Assembly (NCBI RefSeq): GCF_025698545.1
Contig: NC_068567.1
Location: 61,020,705 to 61,084,704, forward strand
Direction: 5' to 3'
Origin: Gossypium raimondii
Taxonomy: Eukaryota > Streptophyta > Magnoliopsida > Malvales > Malvaceae
Length of the DNA: 64,000 nucleotides
Shown here in pieces: positions 12,001 through 23,578 of this stretch. Below the pieces are notes generated by a model. It was not told where the DNA came from. It searched no databases and was given only the letters and a program-made list of their open reading frames with translations. Made by a program: the position numbers and the translations under genes. Positions within the stretch are counted from its first letter, which is position 1; every line of letters begins with the position of its first letter.

Positions 12001-14958
12001 TCTAGTTTAAATTAAAAAGTTATAAACCTGGTTTAACCATCGGCACAACTGGTTCAATAAATTCGACCTCTTAACCCAGGCCAGTATACCGGCCAGTTCG
12101 GTTCCAACAACTATGCTTTTGAGTTTGCACTTGCTAATTACTTTCTCTAAACATGTTACTTGCCACAGATATTTTCTCTCAATGCAAGACTAGCAGCTGC
12201 AGAGAGCATGACCCATGATGTGATTCGGGATCTGTTGGGAGTCAAATTGGACATGACCAATTATGTGGTAACCAAATTTACTTATATCCATCATTTTAAC
12301 AATGGGTCTTGGAACTGAATAATATATGTTGAATTTCCGGATCAAAGAAGAAATTACTTTTTCCTCATTGGAAGAATTTCAATAATACACCCTGCCCCCA
12401 GCAAAAAAAACAACAGTCTAACCAAATTTTCCTATCTTATTATTCTCTTCCTTTTAATGCAGTCATTGTTGGATAATCAGCAAGTGCAGAAAATAACAGA
12501 GAAGGCTAGACTTGATAATTTAGAATCTCAAGTGAAGGTATGGATTTCTGGGGTACTTTGAAATTATTTTGGGCACTATTATCTGTTCAGATTTATTTGA
12601 ATTATGTCATGCCGATAGGATCACGAGGTTGTCAAGCTCAAGCAGCAGCTCAATGAATTTGTTAAGGAGAGGCAAGGGTGAGCAAACATAACTTTACAAA
12701 TAGAACTTATGATATGTTAATGTGGGCTAATCAACCTATTAGCTATTTCATATTGTTCAGTATGTTCAGGTTTTGTTGCATCTTATTTTGACAGGTGGCT
12801 TGAGGAAATTGATAGAAAACAAGCTGAGCTAACTGCAGTGCAAGTAGCATTGGAGAATGTTCGTCAGCGAGATCAGTTGCTTAAAACCGAAAAAGAAATG
12901 CTCAAGGTTAAGATCTTGAACTTTTGTACTTAATAAAGGGTTAAAATACCTTGAAAGTCCTGTGGACTGGATCATATTAGTCCCTCTATTATTAAATGAG
13001 TCAATTTAATCCCTATACTGGTAAAAAGAATCAAATAAGTCCAAATTGTAACAGAATTGATATTTATTGTTATAAAAAATGTTTTGAAAATTACTTTTTT
13101 CAATTGCAGTTCAATTCCAAACAAAAATTTCATTTACAGAATCATAATAATTTTAAAAATATTAACTCTGGTAAATAGTAAATGTTAATTCTATTCCAAT
13201 TTTGACTTATTTTAGTAGTACAAGGACTAAATTGATCCATTTAATAGAAGAGGGACTAATTTAATCCAGTCCCTATAATACAAGGACCTCTCAGGTACAT
13301 TCATCCTTAGTGAAGTGTCAGTTTTAGTTGCTTCCTGGACCTAATTCCCTATACTATCCGCAGATGGAGAATGTAAACTACAAAAAAAAGGTATTGGAAC
13401 TTGAAGGAGAAGTAAAGAAACTATCTGGCCAACAAAACCTCCAACAACGAATTCATCATCATGCCAAAATTAAGGCAAGTTTTTATGCATTTTCTTCCTC
13501 TAGTGGACTATCTCCTTCAAAATCAGTGCCAATTCTGAATCTATTTTTATTATGTTTTGAACAATGCATTAGGAAGAAAATAACATGCTAAAAATCCAAA
13601 ATGAAGAGCTTGGCGTCAAGCTGCGGCGAACAGAGGTTGTACTTTCACGTGTAAGAGAAGAGCTAAGTCATTATCGTGCTTCTATCGGGAAAAGCCCTTG
13701 CATTAATTTCGACGAGGAGCAATGTTTGAATAACAAACTGAGGGTTAGTCCCTAGAGGTGCCCTTTTTATAGTAGGCTTAGCAGAGTATTAAGAGTTTGT
13801 TTAAAATCATCTTTAAATCATTTACAGGAGTCTGATGAAGACCGGGTGCAACTAGCGCACAAGTTACTGGCATTGTGTACAAGTGTTTTAAAGGTAAAGT
13901 CAATGGTGATTGATGTCTAAGGATTTCTTTTATCACGATCACGGATTTCGTTTATCTCATTCAAACCAAACTTTCAGGCTGCCGGTATAACAATGCCTAT
14001 TTCTGATATATGCCCTGCGGCTGCTGAAGAGGCACTTGAACAACTCCAGAATAAAGTCATCTCACTTGAAAGAGAATTGCAAAGTTTGACACTAAAGGTA
14101 AATAACACACACTAGCTTTTTACTTGATTATACTGTTATATGCTGGAAGCTAGTTTTCGAGTTAACTCAATTTACATTAAATTTCTGATGATAGTGTTGG
14201 ATAGAAGTATTATTGTCCGATATGTACATGCAAGTTTCATACATGCATACACATGCAAGTTTCATACATGCATACACATGCATATGTACATGCTTGCTAT
14301 ATGCCTGAACTCGCGATGTGTGTCTGATAGAAGTGTGTAAATATAACAGACACACTAGCTTTTTACTTGATTATATTGTTAGACACCGAAAGCCGGTTTC
14401 CGAGTTAATTCAATCAACATTAAATTTCTGATGATAGCAAGTGTGTAATTACATTACATGCTTTCAATATGCCCGAACTCATGATCAGGGTTGAATAAAA
14501 GTGTGTAAATAACAGACAGATAAGCCTTTTACTTGATTATATTGTTAAATATTGAATGTTGATTTTCGAATTAATTCAATCTACATAAATTTCTGATGAT
14601 AGCATGTAACTAATTACATGCTTGTGATGAGTGTCGGATAGAAGTATGTAAATAATAAACACACTAACTTTTTACTTGATTATATTGTTATAAACTGGAA
14701 GCTGATTTTCGAGTTAATTCAATTTACATTAAATTTTTTATGATAGCAAGTGTGTAATTACATGCAAGTTTCATACATGCATACACATTTTTTCTCAACT
14801 GATATAAATAAACAAATATTGTTGTGCAGAATAAGATTTATAGTGAAAGAAACAGATTGTCGGAACTAATGCCGCAGACTTCCCCTCCGGCGAGTGCAAG
14901 AACAGATGAAAACTGTCATACCCCGAAAAGGCCATTTCTTTCCACATTAGACCGATAG
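1..14958 (+). CDS. KIN12D: Kinesin-like protein KIN-12D / phragmoplast orienting kinesin 2 (POK2)-like, 5'-partial
   Basis: Class-12 kinesins of the POK type help guide the phragmoplast to the division site in plant cytokinesis (family knowledge). The frame is open from base 1, so the start lies upstream. Visible exons: 1-495, 676-831, 913-996, 1606-1725, 1819-1932, 2012-2104, 2223-2383, 2491-2565, 2681-2768, 2856-2914, 3019-3082, 3170-3235, 3318-3497, 3599-3703, 3787-4022, 4100-4169, 4256-4321, 4514-4558, 4643-4722, 4832-4913, 5125-7512, 7632-8081, 8455-10701, 10797-10904, 10987-11108, 11204-11291, 11458-11532, 11640-11882, 12169-12267, 12463-12537, 12619-12677, 12795-12906, 13364-13474, 13573-13743, 13828-13893, 13978-14097, 14830-14958. 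They sum to 9,102 nt and close in frame (3,033 residues). The motor domain shows the P-loop GQTGSGKT (window residues 244-251, split by an intron), switch I NRESSRSH (367-374) and switch II DLAGSE (402-407). The rest is almost all coiled coil. POK1 is the alternative; length and neighbours favour POK2. Confidence 0.93.
6301..7401 (+). repeat. Three in-frame tandem repeats inside kinesin exon 21
   Basis: Units are 6301-6681, 6682-7062 and 7063-7401. The first two are exactly 381 bp (127 codons) and nearly identical at the DNA level. The third lacks an internal 42 bp (14 codons, the stretch after KGKD that reads EQLAESAE in the others). Each unit starts [15 protein letters not shown] and ends near the sequence TQEELS. 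Length changes are multiples of three, so the coiled-coil frame is kept. Confidence 0.95.
9481..10047 (+). repeat. 74-codon tandem repeats inside kinesin exon 23
   Basis: Two full 222-bp units begin at 9481 and 9703, and a partial third starts at 9925. Each starts with an A-D-(S/T)-G-K-K-L-(T/A)-N-A-Y motif and continues through DACLK(E/G)QLLVE. The copies have diverged more than the 127-codon array upstream, so this is probably an older, separate duplication. Confidence 0.92.
11935..12120. mobile_element. hAT-like MITE in kinesin intron 28
   Basis: A short insert rich in CCGGT/ACCGG motifs, bounded by imperfect inverted termini: TATGGTTTTTGGAACCGG at the left, and the reverse complement of TAGTTGTTGGAACCGAAC at the right. 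There is no coding capacity. Similar CCGGTT-rich sequence occurs near 21050-21350, 46730-46870 and 62640-62850. Assignment to the hAT group is inference. Confidence 0.55.
12945..13312. mobile_element. Palindromic non-coding element in kinesin intron 32
   Basis: The left arm (lines such as 'tagtccctctattattaaatg', 'tcaatttaatccctatac') reappears inverted in the right arm ('tagaagagggactaatttaa', 'ccagtccctataat'). This gives a long imperfect foldback of roughly 370 bp. No coding frame is present. It is separate from the more common gtaaaagta family. Confidence 0.6.
14107..14800 (+). repeat. Degenerate tandem repeat array in kinesin intron 36
   Basis: Four units each begin near (A)CACTAGCTTTTTACTTGATTA, at about 14109, 14353, 14521 and 14663, giving spacings near 244, 168 and 142 bp. 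Each carries a conserved AAATTTCTGATGATAG block. The first unit is longer because of a direct 25-bp duplication around 14227-14280 (acatgcaagtttcatacatg), and that motif recurs once near 14759. Confidence 0.8.
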
Positions 14959-15642
14959 CCTAAGTCGTAAAATTTGATCTTAATTATTACATTTTGTGTA
15001 TATATATTAATCTATCTTATTTGTATTTTTACACAATTGTATATCTAATCAAAGAAAGTATACCTCGCGATTTCTTTTATTCAAAACTACGTATTTTGAG
15101 TATTATAGAGATGATTTATGTTAAAAGTTAAATTGTAATTTGTTTTTATTTAAAAAATAAGTAAACTAAACTCTATATTTAGATAAAAAGCAAACTGATA
15201 TTTTTTGTTAAAAATTTATTTATTTTTACTGTTAAAAAACTAATACGATGCAACTCTCTGTACAAAAATTTTCATGATACTTCTACCCGTATTTTAATCC
15301 TTTTTCTCACATCATGCTAATTTAGTAGAAGGTGCTCGGTTAGCTCAGTTAGGGTTTGCACATAGGATTCATTTCATGAACTGTAAAAGTCTATATATAA
15401 CAAACTTTGCTAGAAATGGAGACAATGAGTCACCACACCAGTTGCAGTTTAAAGACAAATTTCAACACTTTCATTACATTGTGTTACAAAAAACAGTACA
15501 TAATGGACACTTCAAACAGAAATTCCTTACCCTATATTTTTCGGTCTCTCATTTTTCGTCCCTGGAAAAGGTTGTTCAAAGGGTACACACTTCGATTAAC
15601 ATTGGATGATCATCCTTCTCAGCATACGGACACGATTCACAA
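14959..15642. other. Intergenic gap between convergent genes
   Basis: Holds the 3' untranslated regions of the kinesin (plus strand) and SnRK2 (minus strand), which converge with 684 bp between stop codons. The middle is A/T-rich. I see no third gene. A tRNA A-box-like string near 15340 has no matching B box. Confidence 0.7.
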
Positions 15643-18600
15643 TCACATTGCATATATTATCTCTCCACTACTATCAATGTCAAGTTCGGGATCGCTGTCC
15701 AGGTCCTCTTCCATATCATCGTCAATGTCAAGGCTACCGGTTAAATAATGATTGAGACTATTCGTATTGGCTGCAGGGATAGTAGCTTCGGAAATGATCT
15801 GCATGATTTCGTCGACACTCTGCATCGGTTGATCAGCTTCTTCAAACTGGTTGTTCATTGTGTTCTCGTCCATGAGATCTGCCGGTAGGTTCTTTAGAAA
15901 CCACTCATGGTTCCTAATTTCGGGAATGGATATCCTCTGTTGCGAAAAAAATCGAATCGAAGTTCCTACAATTAGAATTTAGGAACCAAAAGGCAAGAAA
16001 AATTAACTTGGGTTTCAACAAAGAGAGAACTAACTTTTGAGGGGTCGGCCACAAAGATCCTCGAGATCAGATGACGGCACTCGGGAGATATATGGACATA
16101 GTCAGGGATCGAGTACTGGACATTTAAAATCCGCTGCAAGAACGAATCGATTATATCAGTCAGTCAACATTCTATAGTAGTTTCCACTTTCGGTTACTGA
16201 ACAAGGAATGCATTTACATGAATTGTTTTGTGGAAGTTCTTAGGATCCTCGGGGTCTTCAAAAGGATATGCTCCGACCAACATGACATATAAGGTTACCC
16301 CACAAGACCAGACATCTGCAATCTGACATATTTTGTCAGAAAAGAAGATTTTAGCGTATAATTTTAACCATAAAACCTTAAGCAGAGCAACAATCGAGTG
16401 ACACGACCATCGAAGCTATTAAAAATAACCTCGGCAATTAAGTGACAACGTCATTCCTGCCAGACTACAATTCTAATCGGCCTCTACAGTCCTACGTTAT
16501 CCGTTGATCCTAACCATAACCAATACGGCTATCGATGATTCAAACAATTCTACATCCCTCGTTCTACATATTATCAAGTTGTCACAATTGCTAGGATGCA
16601 TCGCTAGCGGCTATTCTTAACCTGTCCGAACTAGACACTGTAGATGACGTGTAGTAACATAAAAGCATGGAAAACACGGACCAAACTCGATGTTGAACAG
16701 TTTACATTGCCTAATCCCTGAGATTTGCACTGTTCATTTTTGGCCACATTATAGTAAGACATACGGGGTAAAAGCACCATAGAGGCTCCTGTACTAGGAG
16801 TCAGATTGCATTTTGCACTCTATACTCAAAAAATAGGCAAATTAGTCCTTGTACATTAGATCAAAAAGCAACTTAGCCTTTCCCATTAAAAATTTCATCT
16901 ATTTGTACTATTAAAAACTGGTGTGCCTAACAAAATAACTAGATAGTAACATGTGGCGTGCCACGTGTACGTCATGCTAACATACAAAGACCAGTTTTAA
17001 CAGTAGAAATGGATGGAATTTTTAACAGAAGAGCTAGTTTGCTCTTTGATCTAATGTATAGGAGACTAATTTGCCCTTTTTTTTTAGTAGAAGAAGCAAA
17101 ATGCAATCTGACTCCTACTACAAGGGCTTCCATAATACTTTTGCCAACATACTGTTAATGTTATTACTCCGAAATGACAGGTAAAGAACTTTAAAACACG
17201 AGGCCAGCAAAACAGTATAGCAATGGAATAATTGAGACAGGAGAGTATGGCAACTAATAAACGACAATCGGAATAGATCATTAATGCTATTATCAAATGT
17301 TTAAAACAGGAAAAGGGTGCACATACCGCAAGACTAGAATAAGTTAGTTGAGAACATAACGTTCGTGGTTAGACGTAAGTTGCACTACCACCGGTATACA
17401 GAAGTTTAAATCAGGAAAATACAAAGCAATATTACCTTTCCATCATATTCTTTCTTGAGTAACACTTCCGGAGCTATATAAGCAGGAGTTCCGACCGTCG
17501 ATTTTGGTTGAGAATGCAGCACTGAGGACTGGAAAAAAGCATGCGATGTCAACATAAATGTATACAGGAAATCAAGATAATGATGTTTGCATGCTTTGCA
17601 AACAACCTTTGATGCAATAATCAATAATGGTACAAGCAAATGGTAATAGGCATATCTTGTACCTTAGAGTACCCGAAGTCACAAATCTTCAAACGAGGAG
17701 CAGGACTCCCATCGAGTAGCGTGTTCTCCAATTTCAAGTCTCGATGGCATACTTGCTTTAAATAGAAAATCAGCAAAAAGGGCGGTCAGTTGAATCATAA
17801 CTCGAATTCTCTTCCAGATAAGGCACAAACAGAACCAAAGTTACTCACCATTGCATGACAATAACTAACTCCCGATATAAGCTGTTGAAAGAAGAAACGT
17901 GCCTGCAAATACACCAAGACAGGTAAATGAAAATTCCACATTACTATCACTAAAACAACAAAGACGGGGGTTGGAAGATAGTAACCTCATCCTCACTAAA
18001 CCGGCCTGCATTACATATCCGCTCGAATAGCTCGCCACCGGAAGCATATTCCATCACAATAGCCAAATGGGTTGGTGTTAATATTACCTATATGTGACAT
18101 AACAGTTTCACAAGTTTAAAAACCTTTCTCGAGGATGATAAACATTGCCAAGACTTGCTTCGAGCAGTGTTTAGAGCTTTTGTCTGGCAATTAGATGATA
18201 CAGGTTCAAACCCTGCATCCCTTTCCCCAGTTTTTGATGTTACTAATTTGGTAAAAGTACCAAGGCCCTTATACTAAGAGTCAGGTTGCATTTTGCCCCC
18301 TTTACTCGAAAAACAAGCAAATTAGTCCCTGTATGTTAGATCAAAGAGCAAACTTGTCATTTTATTAAAAATTCCATCCATTTCTACCGTTAAAAACACA
18401 TAGCACGCCACGTGTAATTATTTGGTTATTCCATCAGCTACACGAGTTTTTAACAATAAAAATGGATGAAATTTTACCATAAAGGGCTAGTTTACTTTTT
18501 GACCTTATGACTAATTTACCTATTTTTTGAGTAAAAGGAGTAAAATTCAATCTGACTTAGGCATCCATGATACTTTTACATACTAATAATATTAGTAGTT

Positions 18601-19223
18601 AAGCAAACATCAACTTAAATAAATAAAAAATGATAAACATTTAACAATGGAACAAACCTCTTTGAATCTAACAATATTAGGGTGCCTTAGTGATCTATGG
18701 TTGATAATTTCCCTTTGTACATTTTCATCTATCTGTTCACACACAAAAACAATGAAAATAAACACAAAATCAAACTGATAAACATGAAATTTCTAAATGT
18801 GAATACCATTTATGTAATAAATTGGAAGTATGAATCAAAATTTGCAGCTGCAAAATTGAACTCAAATAAGAAATGCAATTAAGTTGATCACCAGAACTAG
18901 CGATAAACTTAACAAAAAATTCACCTAACTCCTCACCAAATTAAACTCCATTCAGGCTCTCAATCACCAAAACAAGAAAAACCCAGAAAAATTACTAAAA
19001 ATTTTAGAAAAATTTTACGGTTTTTTGAAATTAAAAGAACACTAACCTTCTCACCTCTCTCGATATACTTAACAGCAACAAGCTCCTCTGTTTGTTTATC
19101 TCTCATCAACCTAGCTACACCAAAATTCCCAGAACCAATATCCTTAACAAGTTCATAACGATCACTATCATGCATGATTGGCATATCCATCCCTGGTCCC
19201 ACTGTAAGTGCTGATCGATCCAT
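15643..19223 (-). CDS. SnRK2.6: Serine/threonine kinase SnRK2.6 (OST1)-like
   Basis: Subclass III SnRK2 kinases are activated when ABA receptors inhibit PP2Cs, and they phosphorylate bZIP factors and guard-cell channels (family knowledge). Minus-strand exons in order: 19223-19047, 18732-18658, 18087-17986, 17902-17849, 17755-17663, 17528-17436, 16322-16218, 16133-16035, 15936-15643. They total 1,092 nt, 363 aa, close to the 362 aa of Arabidopsis OST1. Visible motifs: glycine loop GSGNFG (30-35), VAVKY lysine K52, HRDLK (140-144), DFG (162-164), and an activation loop with Ser173 and Ser177 matching OST1 Ser171/Ser175. The acidic C-terminus ([14 protein letters not shown]...) is the ABA box that binds PP2C. 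The N-terminus [20 protein letters not shown] resembles SnRK2.6 of other eudicots more than SnRK2.2/2.3. Two MITEs sit in introns. Confidence 0.95.
16768..17145. mobile_element. MITE-like palindrome, family A copy 1 (SnRK2 intron 6)
   Basis: The left end GTAAAAGCACCATAGAGGCT and the right end (CTTCCATAATACTTTTGCC) are near inverse complements. The arms carry AGTCAGATTGCATTTTGC and its inverse GCAAAATGCAATCTGACT. Long imperfect terminal inverted repeats, no ORF of note. Confidence 0.85.
18140..18235 (+). repeat. tRNA-related SINE-like fragment in SnRK2 intron 2
   Basis: Contains an excellent B-box-like GGTTCAAACCC within AGATGATACAGGTTCAAACC, but no cloverleaf can be drawn around it. It lies next to a family A MITE. 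A SINE remnant is the simplest reading. Confidence 0.35.
18251..18579. mobile_element. MITE-like palindrome, family A copy 2 (SnRK2 intron 2)
   Basis: Starts GTAAAAGTACCAAGGCCC and ends ATCCATGATACTTTTAC. Same arm motifs as copy 1 (AGTCAGGTTGCATTTTGCCC on the left, an inverse on the right) around a central CACGCCACGTGTAATTA. Confidence 0.82.
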
Positions 19224-20089
19224 TTGCTAAACTCAAAGCTTAAACCTTTAAAAAGAGGCAAAACCCAAAGCTTTTTTTCACATTATCATCATGTGGTAGT
19301 TTCAGGAAAAAAAAAAAAACACAAACCCAGTTTGAGATCAAGCTTGGCGGTGATGTTGGTGAGGGTAACGTGGCAATACAAGAATTGTTTGATGGGTTTT
19401 TTTTTTAAATTTAAGCTTTGGTTGGTGATGAAATGGGATTTTGCCCGTGAAATCTTCACCAACTTGAAAAGAAAAATTCAAAAGGGTCTGATGACAGATT
19501 TTTGAGAAATAAACACAGAAGAAAACTCGTGAAATTTTGTGGTTTTTTTTTTTTTTTTTGCCTTTCGTTCTTCTAAATTCTGATCCCAAATTTTTTTTAC
19601 CTTCTTTTTATAATAATAAAAAGAAGGTTGTGATCTTCTTTTTTTTAAGAAAAGTTACCAACTTTTGTTTTTGGTTATCCAAAACTGACATGAAGTGTGA
19701 CAGAAAGGAAAATTTTTTGGGAAAAATTCTCAGTGGAAAGAAAGTTTTATGAACGATGATTGGTCCATGAACACAGTGAAAAAAAATATAGGTTTAATTT
19801 TGGATTAAGTCCCTGTATTTTTAAATTTTTTTAAATTTAATCTCTTTACTTTTGATTTTAAGAATTTAATCCCTCAGCTTATTAGATTCAACTAAAAACA
19901 TTATTAATGTTCTTTGGTTAAATTTGGTTTAATTTAAAACTAAAGTTTAATTGATAATGTAAATTCAAATTTAATATCTGCATTTGTGAAATTTAGTCTT
20001 TTATTTTTATTTTTATTTTTAAGAATTTAGCTCATCTACTTTTTAGATTTCAAATTTTAAGTCGATAAAATTCTTTTGTTAAAACCCCA

Positions 20090-20315
20090 TAAAATAGAAA
20101 ATTTTCCATTTAAGTCATTTATAATTTATAAAATTTAAATTAATAATGGTAAAATTGTACTTTGACCCCAAAAATGATAAAAAATTGATTTAATCCTTTA
20201 AAAATTATAAAAGATATAGACTATTAAAATGGTGAAATTTCATTTTACTATCGTAAAAATATACAATTTAATTTTGGCTCTCCAAAACAAAACTTTCTAG
20301 CTCTGCCACTATTGA
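20090..20315 (+). repeat. Dispersed repeat family B, representative copy
   Basis: A run of 'aaattttccatttaagtcat', 'ataatggtaaaattgtactt', 'gactattaaaatggtgaaat' and 'ctagctctgccact'. The same series recurs at about 40415-40665 and 57575-57790 (plus) and, inverted, at about 21835-22085, 52505-52735 and 56650-56860. No coding capacity. The class is unknown; it could be a MITE or an LTR fragment. Confidence 0.65.
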
Positions 20316-20882
20316 TAGTTCAAATGTGTACTCTTCATATTTGTGAAATTCAGTCCCTTTATTTTATTTTTAGGAATTTAGTCCATCTACTTTTTAGATT
20401 TTAAAATTCAAGTTCAATTGTTAACATCGATAAAATCCTTTTACTAAATTCGTTGTTATGACATTTTAAAATGATAAAATACTCCATTGATAATCATGTA
20501 ACGGAAAAAATGTTGTAGAACCTGAATTTAAAAGAAAATTTTAATAATGTTAACAATTTGACCTAAATTTAAAAGTAAAAAATCTAAATTCTTAAAATTA
20601 AAATAGACGAACTAAATTCTAAATGTATGAATAAATAGTACAGGGATTTGGAGCGTATTTTAACCTATTACCTACGGAAGGATTAAATTACGAAAATTGA
20701 AAGAGTATATAGATCGAGGAAAGAATTAAACTAAAAATAAAGTGTGGTGGAATTACATAAATGTCCCGGGTTGTCTTTTCAAGTGAGGGACAAGTGATGT
20801 TATTTCACCTTCCTTGGATAAGGTTTCGCAACTTAGGAGGCCAACTTCTTTTTCTGGATTGACACCGAAACTGAACCAAACT

Positions 20883-21590
20883 TACGGAATAATATAATTT
20901 TTAGCTCTTAAACTTGACAATTAAGTTCAATTTGGTACTTATGCTTTATTTTTGTCCACTTTGATCCTTAAACTTGGAAACTATATCCGTTTTTATCCCT
21001 GAACTCGGATTTTGACAATATTTAATGATGTGACTGGAACAGTACCAAGTCAGGTATATTGAGAACCGATCGATGTAACGGTCTGAACAAAAGAGTTCAA
21101 CCAATTGATTCAAAAAGTGCTTGAAATTGGTAATAATTGAAAACCGAAACAAAAATCAACTGTTGACCAAGTTAAACCGATTTATCAGTTTTTAGTTTTT
21201 TACACTTTTTATGAATTTTTGATTTATCAGTTTTTAATTTTTTTACATTTTTATGAATTTTTAAGTATTTATTTAATTATTGTTGGTTTGACGGTCAAAC
21301 CAATCAAATTAGTTGAATTTAGAATCGGTGGTCTGACCTATTCAACCATCGTTATTAAAACATTGTGCTACTTTGATATTGTACCATACCATCACCTGAA
21401 AATTTATATTTAAAATTTTCAAGTGATGATGTAACACAATTGCATAGTGTCATATCATCAAAGTCTTATATTTTTCCAGACTAGGGATCAAAATGGACCT
21501 AACTATCAAGTTTAAATGGCAGAGTGGACAAAAAAAAATACAAGTACCAAAATGAACTTAATTGCCAAGTTCACGAATAAAAAATTTATA
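20883..21590. mobile_element. Palindromic element with 'aacttgacaattaagttcaa' arms
   Basis: The left arm (about 20883-21005) reads through 'ttgacaattaagttcaattt' and 'tttgtccactttgatcctta'. The right arm (about 21470-21590) reads its inverse ('agggatcaaaatggacctaa', 'aatgaacttaattgccaagt'). The interior includes CCGGT-type sequence around 21050-21350, possibly a second element nested inside. Confidence 0.6.
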
Positions 21591-22290
21591 TAATCTCTTT
21601 ACTATAAAATTAATGCAGTTTAATATTGTTGTTGTTGTTGAAAAACGTCTAGGATGTATTTGGTGTTGTTTTTTAATGTCTCGAGAAAATCGGTATAACA
21701 ATGCTAAACAATGGATTTTTTCTTTTTTTAAAAGTAGTTTTGAAAAATTAAGTTAATTTATTCATTTTGTTTCTATTTAAGTTTGAAAGTTTGTCCGAAA
21801 TTTAAGAGTGTTCGGCAAAAGTATTAAATAGAGGTGAAGTTGAAAATTTTGTTTGGGGAGTCAGAATTAAATTGTATATTTTACGATAATAGAAATACAT
21901 TTTCACCATTTGAATGGTCTATATCTTTATAAATTTTAAATGATTAAATTAAATATTTATCATTTTAGGGTTAAATTGTAACTATACTATTATTAATTTA
22001 ATATTTTATAAATTATAAAGGAACTTAAATGAAAAAATTTCATTTTAAGAGTCCTCTTAACCTTACCACTGGTATTTAAGGCTCGAGATTTTGTCGGATT
22101 TTTTTTAAGTTTATAATATATTGGTTTATGCAAAGGTGATGATTGAGCCATGGCCAAATTCCCAAACATAGAAAAGCCTGTCATTGCCAAACTATGGGCG
22201 ACCCACTGTTTTCAGCATTGCCTATTGTCTCCTTATTTCATGGTCCCCAAATCCCAATAGGAAAAAGAAAAAAAAAAAGTCTAATTTCTT

Positions 22291-23578
22291 TGGTTAATTT
22301 CCTCGGATGTCCTTAAATATTATTCAAATTTTAAATTGGTCCCTGAATCATAAAACATTTTAATCGAATCTTTAAAGTAATAGTATTACATCAGGCAGGT
22401 CCTTTCTTTAATCTAGCAGTTAATTTGGGTATTAAATGTTAACTCAAATCTGTCATGAAGCATATTTGAGATATATGGATCATATTATAAATAAGTATGT
22501 GCCTATTGTATAGATATATTAATAGCTAGCCCTTAAATTTTATTGATATTGTCTATTTTTTAATACGTCACGTTCAAGCTTTATATGTAGTAGCCAGAAA
22601 TGTGTTTATTATTTAATCTACTTATTTTAAATAGGCTTAATATAATATTTGGTACATGAACTTGACACTTTTTCTAATTTGGTATCTAAACTTTTATTGG
22701 TTTAATTTGATACTCAAACTTGACACTTTTCCTAATTTAGTACCTAATTCGACACTTTCTTTTAAGTTGGTACAATTTAGTACATGAACTTGATTCTTTT
22801 CCTAATTTGGTACCCTTTTTTTTGTTCGATTTGGTACTTAAACTTGTCAAACATTGTACAAATTGCTCCAATATATTAACAATGTTTTTTTATAAGGTAG
22901 CAAAATGATTAATGTATGACTGACATGTGATGGATGATGATATATTTTTTGTAGTTTATTTGTTCAATTACTTTTAGTTTTATTTATTTATTTATTTATT
23001 AAAATAATTAATTTATTTCAAATTGGGTTTTAAAACTCTCTTTTCTTATTTAATATTACTTAGTTAAGTATAGCTCAATACTTTCTTTTTAACATGAATT
23101 TCCTCTAATACAAACAATATTTTTGTAGTATAATAAAAAATTTAACACCATTACTGTTTTGCGTAATTTGTATAACATTTAATAAATTTAGATACCAATT
23201 TGATCCTAAAAAAAAGCTTAGGTACCAAATTAGGAAAAAAAAGGTCAAGTTCAAGTACCAAATTGAGCTAAAAAAATTTAGGTACCAAATTAGGAAAAAG
23301 TGTCAAGTTCAGGTACCAATTTGGGCCAAATAAAAGTTCATGTACCAAAATAGAAAAAAAATACAAAGTTCAAGTACCAAATGTTATATTAAGCCTTTTA
23401 AATATGTTCCATTTCATATCCAAATCAACATTTAATGTCTAAATTAAGGGCTAAGATGGTTAAAAGATCTTTATTAATACGATATTGATGCTTTGAGGAC
23501 TCAAATAAAACGTTTTAAATTTTTAAAAACCAATTTAAAATCCGAACGATAGTTCGAGGACACTTGGTAAATCAACCC
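22291..23578. mobile_element. Family D element, split by a nested insertion
   Basis: The left part (22291-22632, from GGTTAATTTCCTCGGATGTC) and right part (23397-23578, ending GGTAAATCAACCC) together match the uninterrupted copy in SCNM1 intron 1 (53327-53756). A different palindrome occupies 22634-23395. A further right-half copy follows at about 23600-23719. Confidence 0.6.
22634..23395. mobile_element. Palindromic element nested inside the family D copy
   Basis: Termini GGCTTAATATAA and TTATATTAAGCC are inverted. The arms repeat 'ttggtacatgaacttgacac' and its inverse several times. No protein-coding frame. Its borders coincide with the break in the surrounding element. Confidence 0.7.

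Noticed and set aside
14109-14800. CRISPR-like array
   Set aside because: The repeats are long, degenerate and unevenly spaced in a plant intron, with no distinct spacers and no cas genes.
15334-15362. tRNA-like string (GGTTAGCTCAGTTAGG) suggesting a tRNA gene
   Set aside because: It matches an A box, but no B box, T-arm or acceptor pairing follows at tRNA spacing. Probably chance or a SINE relic.
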